From Prevotella sp. (GTDB lineage Bacteria; Bacteroidota; Bacteroidia; Bacteroidales; Bacteroidaceae): DNA of 64,000 bases. Position numbers and translations under genes: made by a program. The DNA lies in the NCBI GenBank assembly GCA_016291495.1, contig JAEEXI010000003.1:185288-249287 (forward strand), in the 5' to 3' direction. The stretch's first letter is position 1, and the number at the start of each line of letters is the position of its first letter. Below are positions 61,004 through 64,000 of the stretch, piece after piece. Below the pieces are notes generated by a model that searched no databases, was not told the origin of the DNA, and saw only the letters and a program-made list of their open reading frames with translations.

Positions 61004-61702
61004 ATGTGGTTAATCAATTCATCAATTGGTCGTAAGGTTGTAATGTCCGTTACGGGTATTGCGCTGATTCTGTTCTTGACATTCCACTGTTGTATGAACA
61101 TTGTCGCGCTCTTTTCTGGTAAGGCTTACAACATGATTTGCGAATTGCTGGGCGCTAACTGGTATGCCCTTGTGGCTACACTCGGTCTGGCTGCTCTGGC
61201 TGTGATTCACATTGTCTACGCTTTCATCCTGACTGCGCAGAACCGTACCGCTCGTGGCAATAGTCGCTACGATGTGGCAACTACGGTAAATCCTGGTAAG
61301 GTTGAGTGGGCGTCTAAGAACATGCTCGTGCTGGGTATCATTATCTGCTTGGGCTTGTTGCTTCACTTGTTCAACTTCTGGTACAACATGATGTTTGCTG
61401 AACTCATGGGCTTCAGTGCTGGTCACCTGCCCTCTGATGGTTTTGCATTCATTATCGACACTTTCCAGAATCCTGTATTTTCAGTCCTTTACATCATCTG
61501 GTTGGCTGCCATCTGGTTCCATCTGACTCATGGTTTCTGGAGTGCTATGCAGACGCTGGGCTGGAGTGGTAAGACTTGGCTTTGCCGTTGGAAGTGGATT
61601 GGTGGTATCTATGTCACTCTGCTCATGCTGGGCTTCCTCGTAGTGGTACTGGCTTTCTGGTTTGGTTGCGCACCTAGTCTCTGCTGTGGTGGTTGCTGCT
61701 AA
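61004..61702 (+). CDS. Fumarate reductase/succinate dehydrogenase cytochrome b subunit
   Basis: 232 residues, five membrane segments, as in Wolinella/Bacteroides type B membrane anchors. MWLINSSIGRKVVMSVTGIALILFLTFHCCMN (start; FHC with haem-ligand His), IHIVYAFI, HLFNFWYN and LTHGFWSAMQTLGW carry the His residues that would bind two b haems. It passes electrons between menaquinol and the flavoprotein. Followed by the flavoprotein gene. Confidence 0.93.
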   Translation: MWLINSSIGRKVVMSVTGIALILFLTFHCCMNIVALFSGKAYNMICELLGANWYALVATLGLAALAVIHIVYAFILTAQNRTARGNSRYDVATTVNPGKVEWASKNMLVLGIIICLGLLLHLFNFWYNMMFAELMGFSAGHLPSDGFAFIIDTFQNPVFSVLYIIWLAAIWFHLTHGFWSAMQTLGWSGKTWLCRWKWIGGIYVTLLMLGFLVVVLAFWFGCAPSLCCGGCC

Positions 61703-61729
61703 TTGTTAACTTTTAAATCTGAAAGAATT

Positions 61730-63709
61730 ATGGCAAAAGTAATTGATTCTAAGATTCCCGCAGGTCCAGTGCCTGAGAAATGGAAGGAATATAAGGCTCA
61801 CCAGCGCTTGGTTAACCCCAAGAACAAGCTGAAACTCGATGTGATCGTAGTTGGTACTGGTCTGGCTGGTGCTTCTGCAGCTGCTTCACTCGGCGAGATG
61901 GGCTTCAATGTGATTAACTTGTGTATTCAGGACTCTCCTCGTCGTGCTCACTCTATCGCTGCTCAGGGTGGTATCAACGCCGCTAAGTGCTACCAGAATG
62001 ATGGTGACTCTGTTTACCGTCTGTTCTACGATACTGTAAAGGGTGGTGACTATCGTGCTCGCGAGGCCAACGTTTATCGTCTGGCTGAGGTCAGCAATAA
62101 CATTATCGACCAGTGTGTGGCTCAGGGCGTTCCCTTCGCTCGTGAGTATGGTGGTATGCTGGCTAACCGTTCATTCGGTGGTGCTCAAGTAAGCCGTACG
62201 TTCTACGCTAAGGGTCAGACCGGTCAGCAGCTGCTGCTGGGTGCTTACTCTTCTCTGAGCTGTCAGGTTCAGGCAGGTAAGGTAAAGCTCTATACCCGTT
62301 ATGAGATGGAGGATGTAGTCATCGTTGATGGCCGCGCTCGTGGTATCATCGCCAAGAACCTCGTTACTGGTAAGCTGGAGCGTTTCAGCGCAAACGCTGT
62401 TGTCATCGCTACTGGTGGTTACGGTAATACTTACTTCCTCAGCACAAACGCTATGGGTTGTAACTGTACCGCTGCCGTTCAGTGCTATCGTAAGGGTGCT
62501 TACTTTGCAAATCCTTCTTACGTTCAGATTCACCCAACATGTATCCCCGTTCATGGTGACAAGCAGTCTAAGCTGACGCTGATGTCTGAGTCACTGCGTA
62601 ACGATGGTCGTATATGGGTTCCCAAGAAGATTGAGGATGCTAAGGCTCTGCAGGCTGGTACCAAGCAGGGTTGGGAGATTCCCGAGGAGGATCGCGACTA
62701 CTATCTGGAGCGCCGTTATCCTGCATTCGGTAACCTCGTTCCTCGTGACGTGGCTTCTCGTGCTGCTAAGGAGCGTTGCGACAAGGGCTTCGGCGTGAAC
62801 AACACCGGTCTGGCTGTGTTCCTCGATTTCTCTGAGTCTATCAACCGTCTGGGTCTGGATGTTATCATGCAGCGCTATGGTAACCTGTTCGAGATGTACG
62901 AGGAGATTACCGACGTATTCCCTGGCGATGTAGCTAACGAGATCAATGGCGTGAAGTACTACAAGCCCATGATGATCTATCCCGCTATCCACTACACAAT
63001 GGGTGGTATCTGGGTTGACTACGAGCTGCAGACCTCTATTCCTGGTCTGTTCGCTATCGGTGAGTGTAACTTCTCTGACCACGGTGCTAACCGTCTGGGT
63101 GCTTCTGCTCTGATGCAGGGTCTGGCCGATGGTTACTTCGTGTTGCCTTACACCATCCAGAACTACCTGGCCGATCAGGCTGTATGGCCGAAGGTCAGCA
63201 CCGATCTGCCTGAGTTCGCTGAGGCTGAGAAGAAGGTGGATGCCGAGCTCGACCGTCTGTTGAATATTAAGGGTAAGCGTTCTGTTGACTCAATCCATAA
63301 GGAACTCGGCCACATCATGTGGGAGTACGTTGGTATGGGCCGCACCGCTGAGGGTCTGAAGACGGGTCTGAAGAAGATGCACGAGTTGGAGAAGGAGTTC
63401 GACGAGAACCTCTTCGTTCCTGGAACCAAGGAAGGCCTGAACATCGAACTCGATAAGGCTATCCACCTGCGCGACTTCTTCACGATGGGTCAGCTCGTAG
63501 CTTTCGACGCTCTCTCTCGTAACGAGTCCTGTGGTGGTCACTTCCGCGAGGAGTATCAGACCGAGGAAGGCGAGGCTAAGCGCGACGACGAGAACTACTT
63601 CTATGTAGGCTGCTGGGAGTACAAAGGCAAGGGCAACGAGCCCGAGCTCATCAAGGAGCCGCTGGAGTACGAGGCAATAAAGGTTCAAACCAGAAATTAT
63701 AAGAATTAA
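61730..63709 (+). CDS. Fumarate reductase/succinate dehydrogenase flavoprotein subunit
   Basis: About 659 residues from ATG 61730. FAD site [22 protein letters not shown], covalent His-flavin [26 protein letters not shown], and [21 protein letters not shown]. In Bacteroidales it works as fumarate reductase, making succinate in anaerobic metabolism. Codon use is strongly biased (gct, ggt, cgt), as in highly expressed genes. The iron-sulfur subunit follows only after a small extra gene. Confidence 0.95.
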   Translation: MAKVIDSKIPAGPVPEKWKEYKAHQRLVNPKNKLKLDVIVVGTGLAGASAAASLGEMGFNVINLCIQDSPRRAHSIAAQGGINAAKCYQNDGDSVYRLFYDTVKGGDYRAREANVYRLAEVSNNIIDQCVAQGVPFAREYGGMLANRSFGGAQVSRTFYAKGQTGQQLLLGAYSSLSCQVQAGKVKLYTRYEMEDVVIVDGRARGIIAKNLVTGKLERFSANAVVIATGGYGNTYFLSTNAMGCNCTAAVQCYRKGAYFANPSYVQIHPTCIPVHGDKQSKLTLMSESLRNDGRIWVPKKIEDAKALQAGTKQGWEIPEEDRDYYLERRYPAFGNLVPRDVASRAAKERCDKGFGVNNTGLAVFLDFSESINRLGLDVIMQRYGNLFEMYEEITDVFPGDVANEINGVKYYKPMMIYPAIHYTMGGIWVDYELQTSIPGLFAIGECNFSDHGANRLGASALMQGLADGYFVLPYTIQNYLADQAVWPKVSTDLPEFAEAEKKVDAELDRLLNIKGKRSVDSIHKELGHIMWEYVGMGRTAEGLKTGLKKMHELEKEFDENLFVPGTKEGLNIELDKAIHLRDFFTMGQLVAFDALSRNESCGGHFREEYQTEEGEAKRDDENYFYVGCWEYKGKGNEPELIKEPLEYEAIKVQTRNYKN

Positions 63710-63712
63710 CAG

Positions 63713-63928
63713 ATGACACTAAGAGAGCTTTTTTCCGAATGGAGCAATCCCAAAGAACTCTTTAAGGGTGCCCTCCTATCAGGCATTTTCTGTATTGTTT
63801 TCGTTGTTTGGTATCTTTTGGATGCTGAAATGATTAACAGAGAATTTGTTCTGTATGGTGCTTTAGCTTTGGTTATCTTGCATGTTGTCTGTCGGTTTAA
63901 GCTATCAATCATCAATAAAAAGAAGTAA
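63713..63928 (+). CDS. Small two-segment membrane protein between frdA and frdB
   Basis: 71 residues; ATG 3 bp after the flavoprotein stop and its own stop 3 bp before the frdB ATG, so it is part of the operon. MTLRELFSEWSNPKELFKG, then two hydrophobic segments (ALLSGIFCIVFVVWYLL and FVLYGALALVILHVVC) and a basic tail KKK. Codon use is less biased and more AT-rich than the flanking genes. Unknown; could be an accessory membrane part of the complex or a recent insertion. Confidence 0.75.
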   Translation: MTLRELFSEWSNPKELFKGALLSGIFCIVFVVWYLLDAEMINREFVLYGALALVILHVVCRFKLSIINKKK

Positions 63929-63931
63929 ATT

Positions 63932-64000
63932 ATGGCTAAAAACATAAGTTTCACTATCAAGTTCTGGCGCCAGAATGGCCCCAAGGACCAGGGACATTTC
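63932..64000 (+). CDS. Fumarate reductase/succinate dehydrogenase iron-sulfur subunit, cut by window end
   Basis: The first 23 codons (MAKNISFTIKFWRQNGPKDQ, then GHF) are visible. The start is typical of the B subunit in Bacteroidales, which begins with a 2Fe-2S ferredoxin domain. The body and cluster cysteines lie beyond the window. Operon order supports the call. Confidence 0.85.
   Translation, partial: MAKNISFTIKFWRQNGPKDQGHF

Overview
The window reads as chromosomal DNA of a Bacteroidales bacterium, most likely Prevotellaceae (Prevotella / Segatella / Xylanibacter type). The signs are the Bacteroidota promoter form (TTG, about 20 bp, TAnnTTTG) before many genes, an S46 dipeptidyl-peptidase, LruC/DUF4842-type lipoproteins, a PorZ-like type IX secretion protein, a DUF4369-type lipoprotein, a fused SpmAB-type transporter and the mnmG-apt-uvrC-dtd-mazG-deoC gene string. 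No integrase, transposase, CRISPR array or rRNA is visible; one tRNA-Met is present.

Layout. 1-8.1 kb: the end of an SF1 helicase, a 22-bp-period repeat array, then a plus-strand series of membrane, lipoprotein and secreted proteins ending in a YARHG-DUF3160 protein and a CapA-like phosphoesterase. 8.1-17.8 kb: two divergently transcribed esterases, a Nudix hydrolase, and a plus-strand series topA-aroK-speA-argB followed by an ECF sigma factor with a likely anti-sigma partner. 17.9-25.7 kb: ribF-CPBP protease, tRNA-Met, and three LruC-like surface lipoproteins. 25.7-36 kb: a duplicated promoter, SpmAB-type transporter, flippase, S46 peptidase, DEAD-box helicase, and the anaerobic ribonucleotide reductase pair nrdDG with a LOG-family gene. 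36-43 kb: mutS, leuS, a YitT transporter, rdgB. 43-48.9 kb: porZ-like gene and an AT-rich stretch with a GT-C-like membrane protein, GtrA and an acyltransferase, then nadA. 48.9-49.3 kb: a gene-free stretch with clustered DnaA boxes. 49.3-60.8 kb: trmH, polA, a polyprenyl synthase, and the minus-strand mnmG operon. 61-64 kb: fumarate reductase/succinate dehydrogenase, with an extra small membrane protein gene between the flavoprotein and iron-sulfur genes; frdB runs off the edge.

Two features stand out. (1) Two near-perfect parS (ParB centromere) sites lie in the mnmG-apt-uvrC gaps, and about 9 kb away six DnaA-box-like words in one orientation sit between nadA and trmH. Together with mnmG this suggests an origin-proximal region, although gene orientation on the left does not fit an origin at 49 kb. 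(2) The DNA carries many arrays of short drifting words with strict periods of 22 (2x11), 9, 8 or 7 bp. They use a different word at each locus, often begin at the stop codon of the upstream gene, and in several places run in frame through coding sequence (the DEAD-box helicase tail, RibF, the CPBP protease, two signal peptides). None of the annotated genes explains these arrays.

All functional calls are by reading the sequence; no database search was run. Starts were chosen at the first ATG downstream of a recognisable promoter where the open frame ran further upstream.
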